Below are positions 48,645 to 57,807 of a DNA stretch of 64,000 nucleotides, piece after piece. A model generated the notes under the pieces. That model saw nothing but the letters and a program-made list of their open reading frames with translations. It was not told where the DNA came from and did not search any database. Position numbers and translations under genes: made by a program. Positions within the stretch are counted from its first letter, which is position 1; each line of letters opens with the position of its first letter. The stretch covers positions 101,403 through 165,402 of the forward strand of contig NZ_CBTY010000011.1 in NCBI RefSeq assembly GCF_000723185.1, written 5' to 3'. The stretch is from Candidatus Nitrosotenuis uzonensis. Its GTDB lineage: Archaea; Thermoproteota; Nitrososphaeria; Nitrososphaerales; Nitrosopumilaceae.

Positions 48645-49130
48645 CTAGTGTGTAACTCCTTTTTCCCGTATGTACTGCACTATGGGTTTCCAGTCAACCT
48701 TGAGAAACTTGATCGGGTCTCTTATTGGATAACCTACCCAATCCCTTACAATTGATAACTCAAAACTCTTTTCTTTCTCGCCATCTCGAATCTTGAGATT
48801 CAATACACTCCCCCAAGACTTTTCCTCAGAATCAACTGATATGACATCTGTTAACAAAAACACCTCGTTCTTTTCATTCTGTATATCTTCTTGCAGATTT
48901 TTCTCGTCATATCCGTCATGGATTAGCATAGTGTCTGGGGACTTCATCAGTATTATTGCCTGTCTCTGAACTGCCGCCTTCCACCACTTCATCTTTGCCT
49001 CAGTTTTTGATATGAACATGACGTGTTTTGTAGTGACAAGCAGCATGCATTCCTTTCCCCTTGAGAAAAGCTTCTTTTCTTTGCGCCAGACGGAAAGAAG
49101 ATGGGCCTTTATTTTTTCATCTACATCCAT
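48645..49130 (-). CDS. protein of unknown function, possibly PH-like
   Basis: A 161-residue cytoplasmic protein without cysteine clusters or membrane segments. It is beta-rich in the middle (ECMLLVTTKHVMFISKTEAKMKWW, EVFLLTDVISVDSEEKSWGSVLNLKIRDGEKEKSFELSI) with a final helix (PIKFLKVDWKPIVQYIREKG), an arrangement seen in pleckstrin-homology-like folds; this is a guess. It ends one base before the cbiE start on the same strand, so the two are likely cotranscribed. No family recognised. Confidence 0.65.
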   Translation of the reverse strand: MDVDEKIKAHLLSVWRKEKKLFSRGKECMLLVTTKHVMFISKTEAKMKWWKAAVQRQAIILMKSPDTMLIHDGYDEKNLQEDIQNEKNEVFLLTDVISVDSEEKSWGSVLNLKIRDGEKEKSFELSIVRDWVGYPIRDPIKFLKVDWKPIVQYIREKGVTH

Positions 49131-49203
49131 TCATTTTAGTCTGAATCAAAACTTGTTAAAAACTAACCCAATTAGCTTTTATTTGAGACTAAAAAACGAC
49201 CAC

Positions 49204-50754
49204 TTGTTGAAACTAGGCATAGCAGTAATTCCGATCTTGCTTATTGTATTACTTGCTGTACCACAAGCATTTGCAGAGACTCGTATATCTGACAAGGTGG
49301 TGGTATTGCATACTCCGTCTGGAGAGATGGTAATTGAGCTTTTTCCTGATGATGCACCTGTGACAGTTGAAAATTTCCTCAACCTCACAGAACACCAATT
49401 CTATGACAGAACGATCTTTCACAGGGTGATCAAGGACTTTATGATTCAGGGAGGCGACCCAAAAACAAAACCTGGTGCCTACAAAAAAGTGGAAGAGTGG
49501 GGAACTGGTGATGCCGGTTACTTGATTCCCGGGGAATTTAACAACATAATGCACAAGAGAGGAATAGTCTCAATGGCAAGGGGGCTTGATCCTGACAGCG
49601 GAAGCTCACAGTTCTTTATCGTGCACAAGGACTCTCCACACCTTGATAGAAACTATGCAGCGTTTGGAAGATTAGCTACAAACTCTAGCTATGCCACACT
49701 TGATAAGATTGCCAATTTAGAAACTGGAGGCCAGGCAACTAACGACATACCTCTGAACTGGGGGCAGGGTGAGATCCTAAAAGCCGAGGTAAAACAAAGA
49801 TCAGAGATTCCTGATCTGCTTGATCTTGGAGAACCACAAAGAGTCGACACTCCATCAGAGCAGATGCCACAAAAATATTCTAATGAAAAACTGGGAATAT
49901 CATTTGATGCACCAGCTGGTTGGCTTGTACAAGAACCACCAAAAAGAAACTCACAAACACCTGATATTGTAGCTGTTGGCTCAAAAATCGGCGGATTTAC
50001 ACCGGCGATCTCTGTATCCATACTTGATGCTAATGGCACGTCAATTACCGACTATGCAGAATCCATTAAAAAATCACTAAAACCTGCAATTGAAGCAGGC
50101 ACGGTAAAGATCATAAGCGAAGAGAGCTCCACTATCAACGGCAACGAAGCATTCATCAGATATGTTGACGGAAATTTTGACATGGACTCAGGACTTATCA
50201 ACGTAAAATTCAAGGAAGTAGTTATCAAAAAAGATGACAAATTCTACGTGCTGACCTACACCAATAGCGAAAATGACTTTGCAAAATCCGAACCAAAATT
50301 TCAGGCAGTAATCGACACATTCCAAATATCCACATCCTATGCCACACCACCAACAAAAACATCAGATGAGAAGAACGGTGGGTGTCTCATCGCCACGGCA
50401 GCATACGGAACAGAAATGTCGTCCCAAGTCCAGATGCTCAGAGAATTACGCCAAAACGTCCTGTTTTCCACTGGCTCTGGAACTGCCTTTATGACTGCAT
50501 TCAACCACATTTACTATTCGTTCAGCCCAACAATTTCTGACTTGGAGCGACAAAGCCCACTTTTCAAGGAGCTCGTAAGGATAACAATCACCCCTATGCT
50601 ATCCACACTATCCATTCTAAGCTACGCTGACGTGCACTCTGAACAACAAGTCATGGGCTATGGAATTGGAATAATATTGCTCAATATCCTGATGTATTTT
50701 GCATTGCCTGCAATGCTGCTGGTAAAACTGAGATCATCTAAGAAACTAGTGTAG
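49204..50754 (+). CDS. secreted cyclophilin fused to a CFI-box C-terminal domain
   Basis: A 516-residue exported peptidyl-prolyl isomerase. The TTG at 49204 (or 49183/49207) begins a signal peptide ending PQAFA. Residues about 27-190 are a cyclophilin: VVLHTPSGEMVIELFPDDAP, TIFHRVIKDFMIQGGDP, GIVSMARGLDPDSGSSQFFI and AAFGRL. A middle domain (about 220-380, KLGISFDAPAGWLV) resembles lipoprotein-like PsbP/MOG1 folds. The C-terminus has CLIATAAYGTEMSSQVQMLR, the CFI-box signature, then helices ending in a hydrophobic stretch (ILLNILMYFALPAMLLV) and a basic tail. The last nine bases overlap the convergent DoxX gene. It may anchor a folding enzyme at the cell surface. Confidence 0.85.
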   Translation: MLKLGIAVIPILLIVLLAVPQAFAETRISDKVVVLHTPSGEMVIELFPDDAPVTVENFLNLTEHQFYDRTIFHRVIKDFMIQGGDPKTKPGAYKKVEEWGTGDAGYLIPGEFNNIMHKRGIVSMARGLDPDSGSSQFFIVHKDSPHLDRNYAAFGRLATNSSYATLDKIANLETGGQATNDIPLNWGQGEILKAEVKQRSEIPDLLDLGEPQRVDTPSEQMPQKYSNEKLGISFDAPAGWLVQEPPKRNSQTPDIVAVGSKIGGFTPAISVSILDANGTSITDYAESIKKSLKPAIEAGTVKIISEESSTINGNEAFIRYVDGNFDMDSGLINVKFKEVVIKKDDKFYVLTYTNSENDFAKSEPKFQAVIDTFQISTSYATPPTKTSDEKNGGCLIATAAYGTEMSSQVQMLRELRQNVLFSTGSGTAFMTAFNHIYYSFSPTISDLERQSPLFKELVRITITPMLSTLSILSYADVHSEQQVMGYGIGIILLNILMYFALPAMLLVKLRSSKKLV

Positions 50755-51159
50755 AAATCTTGGAATTCTTTTTACCACGTGCGATATTGACGCCCTTCCG
50801 GGGCCTGAAGCTATTACTAGTAGACAACACGCAAGAATAAGCAAGTCTAGCGCATATCCTCCCTGACCCGTAAGACTCTGGGCTCCCTTTACATGGAAGA
50901 TGGCTCCAAGCATGATGATTGAAAGCAGCGATGCCGAGATTCTGCTCAGAACTCCAACTGCCAGTAGAATCCCTGAAACTACCTCTGCTAGCGCTATGGG
51001 AATCTGCATCTCGGGCGGAAGCCCTATGTTGGTAAGAAATCCGACAAAACCTTCATTGAATTTGCCCGAGCCCTGTACGATAAAAATTACGCCTACTGCC
51101 AATCTTACTCCCAACTGTGTGATATCGTGCAGCTTGCCTCCCTTCAGAGTTGCTTCCAT
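50746..51159 (-). CDS. DoxX-family membrane protein
   Basis: A 137-residue four-helix membrane protein. QLGVRLAVGVIFIVQGSGKF and IPIALAEVVSGILLAVGVLSRISA match the DoxX/SURF4-like family; DoxX was first described as a subunit of a thiosulfate:quinone oxidoreductase, but most family members are of unknown function. Here no DoxA partner is visible. Its 3' end overlaps the cyclophilin fusion gene by nine bases, and it is divergent from the methyltransferase gene. Confidence 0.82.
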   Translation of the reverse strand: MEATLKGGKLHDITQLGVRLAVGVIFIVQGSGKFNEGFVGFLTNIGLPPEMQIPIALAEVVSGILLAVGVLSRISASLLSIIMLGAIFHVKGAQSLTGQGGYALDLLILACCLLVIASGPGRASISHVVKRIPRFLH

Positions 51160-51218
51160 AATGCATGATCAGGTTTTACGATATAATAAAGTCTGTCTTA
51201 CGTCTAGTGTTAGAGAAT

Positions 51219-52076
51219 ATGGCAGGACTCAAGACACGTAAGCTCTATACTGAATACAAAAAAAGACTGATAAAAACTTGGAATGAAATCGCACCAAGAT
51301 ATCATCGGAGGTGGGCAAAAGACGGCGTAGGCCCATTCAAGAGTACCGACGAAATTATAAAATTGGCACAAATCCGTCATGGCGACACTGTACTTGATGT
51401 TGCATGCGGTACTGGAGCTGTAACAAAAAAAATCCTCTCAAAAATTGGCCCGCAAGGACGTGTAGTAGGAATTGATAGCTCTCAGACCGCAATATACATA
51501 GCAAAAAATTATGTCAAAAACAGAAGCGCGGATTTTATTATAGCTGATGCAGAATGTATTCATTTTAATGAAAAGTTTGACAAGGTAACATGTCAATATG
51601 CACTATTTTTCTTTCCAGACTCACAAAAAGTACTCAGAAACATAAAACGTTGTATGAAAAATAACGGAACGCTTGCATTGGCAGTTCATGGAAATGGTAA
51701 TACGGTACCATTTTTTAGCAGCATTGTTGATGTGGTCACAAAGTTTATCCCCGATTACCTGCCCAAGGGCGCTCCATCCCTTGATAGGTTCGGAACAATA
51801 CAGGAACTAAAAAGGGAAGCAGCAAAAGCAGGATTTTCAAACATCAAAATCATGCAATATCAATACAAATACTCACCTGGAACATTTGCAGAATATTGGA
51901 AAAACTACCTGCGGTATCTTGCGACTCCGCTAAAACAAAAGATATGCGAACTGGAAAAAAAAGACCTTAAACAAATGAAAGAAGAGATCAGAACAAAAAC
52001 CCTACCTTTCACAAAAAAAGACGGCCGGATCGTCTTTCCATGGAAGGTGCTCATACTTGTTGCTAAAAAACCATAA
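51219..52076 (+). CDS. class I SAM-dependent methyltransferase
   Basis: A 285-residue methyltransferase of the UbiE/COQ5-like shape. SAM motif I is VLDVACGTGAVTKKILSKIG (about residues 57-76), followed by VVGIDSSQ (acidic loop), IIADAECIHF and FDKVTCQYALFFFPD (motif post II). The C-terminal half is basic and helical (KKDLKQMKEEIRTKTLPFTKKD). The ATG at 51219 is used; a longer reading adds a hydrophobic stretch that would overlap the promoter region. Substrate unknown; quinone biosynthesis is one possibility. Confidence 0.85.
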   Translation: MAGLKTRKLYTEYKKRLIKTWNEIAPRYHRRWAKDGVGPFKSTDEIIKLAQIRHGDTVLDVACGTGAVTKKILSKIGPQGRVVGIDSSQTAIYIAKNYVKNRSADFIIADAECIHFNEKFDKVTCQYALFFFPDSQKVLRNIKRCMKNNGTLALAVHGNGNTVPFFSSIVDVVTKFIPDYLPKGAPSLDRFGTIQELKREAAKAGFSNIKIMQYQYKYSPGTFAEYWKNYLRYLATPLKQKICELEKKDLKQMKEEIRTKTLPFTKKDGRIVFPWKVLILVAKKP

Positions 52077-52203
52077 GAAGAATGTTGGGAGGTATTTTCC
52101 GTTTTAATGGAAGCACACACCCAACAATGACTCCACTAATAACATCATTGTTGCAATTATAGTTAGATTGGTGTATGTGAAAAATGAACGACCATCGAAC
52201 AGC

Positions 52204-53265
52204 CTAAACTATAATCAAATCTTTTGTAAACTTGTGCAAGACAAGAGGCCTGTCCCTTACAATCACAGAATCCTCAATACGCACACCGAACTTTTTGGGA
52301 ATGTAGATTCCAGGCTCAACTGTTATTGCCATATTATTCTGCAAGATGACTTGGCTCTTTTGACTGATTGTTGGGAATTCATGCACTTCAAGTCCGATTC
52401 CATGACCTGTAGAATGAATAAAGTATTGGCCAAATTCTTTTTTGTTGATGTATTCTCTGCATGCATCATCAACAGCTTTGCAGGAAATTCCCGGCCTTAC
52501 AGTCTTGAGTCCTGCACTTTGAGATTCCTTGACAATTTCATACGCCTGCTTTGCTATCTCGCTTACTTTACCAACACCAAATGTTCTAGTCGCATCACTT
52601 ACATATCCTTTGTATCTTAGGGTAAGATCAACTACTACCAGATCCCCTTTGACAAACTTTCTGTCTGTCACTTGTGCATGCGGTAATGCCCCATTCGGCC
52701 CCCCTGCAATTATTAGCGGATTGAGTGTTGAGCGATACCCAGTGCTGAACATGCCGTGCTCGTTCGCAAACGACATTAACATGGATTGCAGCTGCGACTC
52801 CTTTTGCCCTACGTACATCTTATCTGCACATACCTCATACATCTGATCAATGATTTTTGATGCTTTTTTGAGGATCGTGATCTCTTTTTCGTCTTTTATC
52901 TCTCTGGCACGATAGAATGGCTCAGTAGAATGTTTTATACTGGGAACCGATTTACGGAGCAGTTGCATAGTAGTGTATGATTGACAGTCGGTGCAGATCT
53001 TTTTGCCCTTTATTCTAGCAATCAGAGAGGCCACAAGGCCAACTCCGCGCTCTGCTGTAACTACCTGACAATCAACTGACTCCTTTTTTGCTCGCCCTAC
53101 CTCAAGCTCGGGTGCAATTATGGTGGTTTTGCCAGCCTCTAAAACACCGATCGCCTCGCCCCAAAATCCTGTCATGTAAAATAGGTTTTCAGGCTCAAAT
53201 GTGACTAAAACATTGCAATTTACATCGGCTGCGTACTTTAGCAGCCTTTTTCTTCTATCACGCAC
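52204..53265 (-). CDS. M24-family metallopeptidase (Xaa-Pro peptidase-like)
   Basis: A 353-residue peptidase of the pita-bread fold. An N-terminal creatinase-like domain (about 1-120, with LVTFEPENLFYMTGFWGEA) is followed by the catalytic domain: VVVDLTLRYKGYVSDATRTFGVG (two metal Asp, about 213-235), HSTGHGIGLEVHEFP (metal His), NMAITVEPGIYI (Glu) and VRIEDSVIV (Glu). This is the ligand set of Xaa-Pro dipeptidases and aminopeptidases. Cytosolic, probably in peptide recycling. The 127 bases after the methyltransferase gene show no feature. Confidence 0.92.
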   Translation of the reverse strand: MRDRRKRLLKYAADVNCNVLVTFEPENLFYMTGFWGEAIGVLEAGKTTIIAPELEVGRAKKESVDCQVVTAERGVGLVASLIARIKGKKICTDCQSYTTMQLLRKSVPSIKHSTEPFYRAREIKDEKEITILKKASKIIDQMYEVCADKMYVGQKESQLQSMLMSFANEHGMFSTGYRSTLNPLIIAGGPNGALPHAQVTDRKFVKGDLVVVDLTLRYKGYVSDATRTFGVGKVSEIAKQAYEIVKESQSAGLKTVRPGISCKAVDDACREYINKKEFGQYFIHSTGHGIGLEVHEFPTISQKSQVILQNNMAITVEPGIYIPKKFGVRIEDSVIVRDRPLVLHKFTKDLIIV

Positions 53266-53363
53266 AGTTAATCTGAAAAAGCGGCCGGATTAATGTTTTC
53301 ATACTGTCTTCAGAACAATTATGTACTTTGCAAAGTTTGTATAATGGCGATCAAATCTTTTCA

Positions 53364-54377
53364 ATGTTGGAAGAAAAAAAGAAAGTTGTCGCACTGCTCT
53401 CTGGCGGACTAGACAGCCAGCTTGCCGTAAAAATGATGCAAAGTCAAGGATTTGAAGTGTCCGCCGTTGCGATCAAGACCCCTTTTTGTGATTTTGATTG
53501 TGGTAGGGGATGTGGATTTGAGATAAGGGAGAGGGCCGACTCACTAGGGGTCGATCTAAAGACAGTATATCTTGGAGATGAATATATCGAAATGCTAAAA
53601 CATCCAAAACATGGCTTTGGCGCCGGAATGAATCCATGTATTGATTGCAGAGCAATGATGTTCAAGGCCGCAAAAAAACACATGGAGGAGATTGGCGCCG
53701 AATTTATCATATCTGGAGAAGTGTTAGGACAAAGACCAATGAGTCAACACGGACCCGCATTAAGAACCATAGAGAAAGAATCTGATCTTGAAGGCTATAT
53801 CGTACGACCCCTGTCTGCAGCATTACTGCCAAAAACAATCCCAGAAGAGCATGGTCTGATAAAAAGAGAGAATCTTGGAATGATCAAAGGCAGATCAAGA
53901 AGAACACAACTTCAACTTGCAAAAGAGTTTGGAATAGAAAATCCTCCTAACGCAGGTGGGGGATGCCTCTTGACTGACCCCGCATTTGGAAAACGCGCAA
54001 AAGATCTTCTTGCTCACGTGGAAAATCCTACCATCAACGACATTGATCTGTTAAAAATCGGTAGACACTTCAGATTAGATGAAAAAACGAAACTGGTTGT
54101 TGGACGAAACAAAGACGAGAATGAGATGATCAAAGCTCTTGCACTTCCAAACGATTTGATATTTTATGCAAAGGATCATATGGGGCCCACAGCAGTACTG
54201 CGAGGAGAAAACGTGCAAACATTTGCACAACTTTGCGCATCAATAACACTAAGATATTCTGATGCGCCAAGGGAATCCACTGGCATAGTTGTAGTCGAAA
54301 AAAACAACGGCGTAGAAAAATTAGAGATTTCTACAATCGGTGCACAAGAGCAAGACTATCTGCCCCTTCGAGTTTAG
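53364..54377 (+). CDS. PP-loop ATPase, thiouridylase-like
   Basis: A 337-residue ATP-pyrophosphatase related to MnmA/ThiI tRNA thiolation enzymes. PP-loop LLSGGLDSQLAVKMM (about residues 10-24), then CDFDCGRGCGFE and NPCIDCRAMMF cysteine motifs that could hold a cluster or carry sulfur, and a Gly-Cys element AGGGCLLTDPAFGKR. A C-terminal domain (about 230-337) is of the DUF814-like kind that occurs with this family. A function in tRNA 2- or 4-thiouridine synthesis is an inference. The ATG at 53364 is preferred to a TTG 12 codons upstream. Confidence 0.78.
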   Translation: MLEEKKKVVALLSGGLDSQLAVKMMQSQGFEVSAVAIKTPFCDFDCGRGCGFEIRERADSLGVDLKTVYLGDEYIEMLKHPKHGFGAGMNPCIDCRAMMFKAAKKHMEEIGAEFIISGEVLGQRPMSQHGPALRTIEKESDLEGYIVRPLSAALLPKTIPEEHGLIKRENLGMIKGRSRRTQLQLAKEFGIENPPNAGGGCLLTDPAFGKRAKDLLAHVENPTINDIDLLKIGRHFRLDEKTKLVVGRNKDENEMIKALALPNDLIFYAKDHMGPTAVLRGENVQTFAQLCASITLRYSDAPRESTGIVVVEKNNGVEKLEISTIGAQEQDYLPLRV

Positions 54378-54407
54378 GAACAAAAGCCACATATTAGGTT
54401 CATAACC

Positions 54408-54442
54408 GATGCGAAAGACTTTTTGAGGGAGTAGATCGCATC
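54408..54442. promoter_or_regulatory. inverted repeat before sepF
   Basis: GATGCGA (54408-54414) and TCGCATC (54436-54442) are perfect complements 21 bases apart, ending eight bases before the sepF ATG. It could be an operator or mRNA hairpin in the sepF leader. Confidence 0.35.
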
Positions 54443-54450
54443 ATAATTGG

Positions 54451-54729
54451 ATGCAAAAGCAGGAAAGCCCAACTTATCTGAAAGCAATCACAATTCGTGA
54501 TCCGAGCGATATCCATTCAATCAAAGAGGACATGAAAAAAAACATGATACTCATCCTCCGGGTCACACCGCTGGCACAAAAAGATGTCGAGCAGCTCAGA
54601 AAGCTAGTTGAAGAACTTTATGCGCAAGCAAAAAACTACAACGCAGACATTGCAAGATTGGGAGAAGAGCGAATCATAGTGACTCCTCCGGACGTCAAAA
54701 TATGGAAACCAGAATACGATCTAAAATAA
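54451..54729 (+). CDS. sepF: archaeal SepF-like cell division protein
   Basis: A 92-residue protein of the SepF (DUF552) family. The pattern YLKAITIRDPSDIHSIKEDMKKNMILILRVTPLAQKDVEQLRKLVEELYAQAKNYNADIARLGEERIIVTPPDVKIW includes the conserved polymerising beta-alpha-beta core and the final I-x-P-P segment. In other archaea SepF anchors FtsZ to the membrane. It has no obvious N-terminal membrane-targeting helix. Nitrososphaerota divide with Cdv proteins; the CdvB gene is in this same window (10325). Confidence 0.87.
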   Translation: MQKQESPTYLKAITIRDPSDIHSIKEDMKKNMILILRVTPLAQKDVEQLRKLVEELYAQAKNYNADIARLGEERIIVTPPDVKIWKPEYDLK

Positions 54730-54768
54730 TATTAAAATGATTCGCATAATTTCTACGTGTCTTTAATT

Positions 54769-55866
54769 ATGCATACACAAGGAACTTTCGCATTGAAACA
54801 ACTTCTCATAGCAATAAGCGTGCTTGCTATATTCTCAATCGGCACTACAAACAAATCTTTTGCAGAGCTAGATACATCAAAGCTCTCTATTATTCAAAAC
54901 TGCGAGAAGATCTACCCAGATCTTGACAAGCTTGGCAGGGAAAAATTCCAACAAAGACATCTTTACAACAAGGATCTGCGAAGCTGTCTTAAACTGTATA
55001 ATGACATAGCATGGGGTTCCACCGATCCTGATCGCCTAGAAAGACTTGCGTCCGCACTAGATGCGCCATTGGTGACAAAAATAATCAGAGATCGCACAAG
55101 CGAAAGCGAGGGAATACCAAAATGGATCAAAGATGACGCCACAAGATGGTATCAGGGAAAAGAAAGAGATAACATTCTTTCGTACGGAATACGCCATATG
55201 ATAAATTCCAACATAATACCAGTCCAACAGATCCTATCACACTCAATTACGTGCAGCGATATGATCTGTCTTACATACAATGATTACATGACGTACTCGA
55301 TCTCTGAAACCAACAAAGAGACAGTTGTGGTAAAACATACAGTCCAACAGGTAAGCTCATCGTTACTGATAGTCTCTGATCAAATAACAAAGAAAGCAAA
55401 ATCCACAGAATTCTTCCAAATAAACAAGGAAGGCCTTGTTCAGGAAACCCAAAAATGCTGTATCTATTACCAGTTTGCACACAAAGTACCGCTTGAAGTA
55501 GGCTCAAAGGTAAACTCGATAAAAGAGCTCACTGTAACACATGAGATACTCTTCCGTTACAAGGACATACAAAGACCGGCATTTATTGCCAAGGATAGTA
55601 CCGGATACTACCAAGAAGTTATCGATAAGGAGACAGGCATAGTGCTATTCTCAAAAAATCAAGATAACATAAGAAAAGTAACCAAGACCGCTACACTTAC
55701 CGATACTAACGCCTTTTCAAAAAACATCAGAATAGAATACGAAGACATGAAAATTCCACCTTGGTTCAGAAACACGGTAAAATGGTGGAGTCAAGGACAA
55801 ATCTCGGATACAGAATATATTTTGAGCCTGAGCTATATGATAAAAAACAACATCTTGAGGATCTAA
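54769..55866 (+). CDS. secreted protein with two Trp-Trp-type modules
   Basis: A 365-residue exported protein. The ATG at 54769 precedes a signal peptide (ALKQLLIAISVLAIFSIGTTNKSFA). A first module, IPKWIKDDATRWYQGKERDN to MINSNIIPV, lies near residues 115-150, a beta-rich domain follows (about 155-325), and the second module, IPPWFRNTVKWWSQGQISDT to MIKNNILRI, forms the extreme C-terminus. Cysteines SITCSDMIC and QKCCIYY could pair. It converges with the FttA gene, overlapping by four bases. Same module as in the 749 and 27579 genes; function unknown. Confidence 0.75.
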   Translation: MHTQGTFALKQLLIAISVLAIFSIGTTNKSFAELDTSKLSIIQNCEKIYPDLDKLGREKFQQRHLYNKDLRSCLKLYNDIAWGSTDPDRLERLASALDAPLVTKIIRDRTSESEGIPKWIKDDATRWYQGKERDNILSYGIRHMINSNIIPVQQILSHSITCSDMICLTYNDYMTYSISETNKETVVVKHTVQQVSSSLLIVSDQITKKAKSTEFFQINKEGLVQETQKCCIYYQFAHKVPLEVGSKVNSIKELTVTHEILFRYKDIQRPAFIAKDSTGYYQEVIDKETGIVLFSKNQDNIRKVTKTATLTDTNAFSKNIRIEYEDMKIPPWFRNTVKWWSQGQISDTEYILSLSYMIKNNILRI

Positions 55867-57800
55867 AACAGCTTGATGGCCTCTTGGACCTGCGGGTAAT
55901 GGGCTGGTACCCTGAACATTCTACGTATGTTCATAGCTAAGTTCTCGCATTTTCTTCGCTCTCCATGGTTAACCAGGACACGTCTAAGCTTCGGTCTGAG
56001 CTTGTGCACGAACGAGAGAAGTTGATTGTAATCACTGTGGCCTGAAAAGCCATCAAGCTTTATCATGGAACAATTCACGTTTACAACTTCCACCTTGCCT
56101 TCTCGGCCAAGCATTGAGACTTGTTTTGCTCCGTCCAAGACCCTGCGTCCAAGCGTTCCGTTAACTTGATAGGAAACAAATATGATCTTGTTCTTGTTTC
56201 CTGGCGCAATGTTTCTGAAATATTCAAGAACTGGGCCACCTTCAAGCATTCCAGAAGTTGCCAAAATAATACACGGGGTTCCATCCCTTAATGGCTCTTC
56301 ACGTGCATCGGAATGCTCGATATTTGTAAAGTATTCTGAATCAAATGGATTATCATCAGTTTCCAAAATCTTCTGTCGCAGCTCCCTTGCTAAATATTCT
56401 GGGTATGATTCATGAATGGCGGAAGCCTCGGAGATCATTCCCTCCATGAATACAGGAGCCTCAACCATCTGGCCTGCCTTCATGTAGTGATCTATTACCA
56501 TCATTATTTCTTGTGCTCTTCCTACAGCAGGAATTGGGATGAGTACCTTGCCCCCATCTACCAGCGTGTTGTTTACCGCATTAATGAAAGCCGACTCTAC
56601 TTCCTGCCTTGTAGGCTGCACGTCCTCCCTTGCACCATAAGTGCTCTCTATGAGCAAGGTTTCAACACGTGGAAAATTCCATGAGGCACTCTCAAACAAA
56701 ATACTCTTGCCGAACTTTAGATCACCAGTGTAGACAAAATTATGATCACCATTTCCAATGTGGAAATGACATGTGGCCGAACCTAATATGTGTCCGGCAT
56801 TTGAGAAAACCAATTTCATATCGGGCGCTATGTCAGTTACTGTTCCATATGGAATAGTTATGGTCTGTTTCATTATCTGTTTGACATCTCGCTCAGCATA
56901 AAGTGGGGCTCTACCTTGCGCAGATGCTACTTTAATTGCATCAAGCTGAATCAAATTCATCATGGGCAATGTGGGCTCCGTACAGTAAATTGGCCCCTTG
57001 TATCCATACTTGCACAAAACAGGAAGAAACCCGGTATGATCAAGATGTGCGTGACTGATCACGATTGCATCAATTTCGTCAAGAGTGAGATTTGCCCAGT
57101 CCAACCTTGGAAAAGATTCTGCCGGGGTACGTGCTCCCGGGTTTACACCGCAGTCAAGGAGAATCTTGCTCTCAGGAGTTGTTAAAAGCATGCAAGACCT
57201 TCCGACCTGGCCGAATCCGCCCAAAGTCAGAAGCGAGACTTCTGACTTTTGTGCAAGTCTTGGTCTGAATATGTTCTCCCCTATCTGTTTGAGGTGTTTT
57301 GCCCTGTCTGATGAGGAGACCTTTAGATTGTAATTGATAGCCTGAATGGTACTTGACTGGATGCTTGTTGCCTTCCTTATGCGGAGGCGCCAACCCGCGG
57401 CTTCTGTGACTTGCGCCACATTAAAAGCAGGATTGTTGTGCAAAATCCACGGCCTTTTTACTTCTACTGACACCTCGCCTGTTGCATTATCAAAGAAAGT
57501 TCCGGCAAGCTCTGCCTCCTTTGGAAGCGCCTTTGCGATTATCTGCCTTGCCTCCTCTTCTGTCTTTCTTATCGATTCTTCGGTTCTTACCACAATTCGC
57601 TTTTTGATTATGTTGACAAGATCCGATATAATCTCATTGTGTTCCATGAGGTATAGCGGTGACTTTGTGTATAATGCGATGCGCGGCCCCTCGTAATCTA
57701 TCTTGGAGACTTGGGCCTCTTTTGGGATACTCTGCAGTATGGTTGCCATTACAGTTTGGGCTGATGAATGTGCTTCCTTTTCCTGTTGTTTTCGTTGCAT
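55863..57800 (-). CDS. fttA: FttA/aCPSF1 transcription termination ribonuclease
   Basis: Beta-CASP metallo-beta-lactamase nuclease, archaeal counterpart of CPSF73, which cleaves nascent RNA and releases polymerase. The 645-residue protein has N-terminal KH-type domains (about 1-140), zinc site VISHAHLDHTGFLPVL (about 248-263), GDLKFG, the beta-CASP region with ATSGMLEGGPVLEY and a final GFSGHSDYNQLL and VNHGE motif. All catalytic ligands look present. Complete length for archaeal members. It lies seven bases downstream of the proteasome beta gene, so the two are probably cotranscribed. Confidence 0.95.
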   Translation of the reverse strand: MQRKQQEKEAHSSAQTVMATILQSIPKEAQVSKIDYEGPRIALYTKSPLYLMEHNEIISDLVNIIKKRIVVRTEESIRKTEEEARQIIAKALPKEAELAGTFFDNATGEVSVEVKRPWILHNNPAFNVAQVTEAAGWRLRIRKATSIQSSTIQAINYNLKVSSSDRAKHLKQIGENIFRPRLAQKSEVSLLTLGGFGQVGRSCMLLTTPESKILLDCGVNPGARTPAESFPRLDWANLTLDEIDAIVISHAHLDHTGFLPVLCKYGYKGPIYCTEPTLPMMNLIQLDAIKVASAQGRAPLYAERDVKQIMKQTITIPYGTVTDIAPDMKLVFSNAGHILGSATCHFHIGNGDHNFVYTGDLKFGKSILFESASWNFPRVETLLIESTYGAREDVQPTRQEVESAFINAVNNTLVDGGKVLIPIPAVGRAQEIMMVIDHYMKAGQMVEAPVFMEGMISEASAIHESYPEYLARELRQKILETDDNPFDSEYFTNIEHSDAREEPLRDGTPCIILATSGMLEGGPVLEYFRNIAPGNKNKIIFVSYQVNGTLGRRVLDGAKQVSMLGREGKVEVVNVNCSMIKLDGFSGHSDYNQLLSFVHKLRPKLRRVLVNHGERRKCENLAMNIRRMFRVPAHYPQVQEAIKLF

Positions 57801-57807
57801 TAAATCA

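Noticed and set aside
52077-52203. Small gene between the methyltransferase and peptidase genes
   Set aside because: Open frames here are antisense extensions of the peptidase region with no start signals or motifs.
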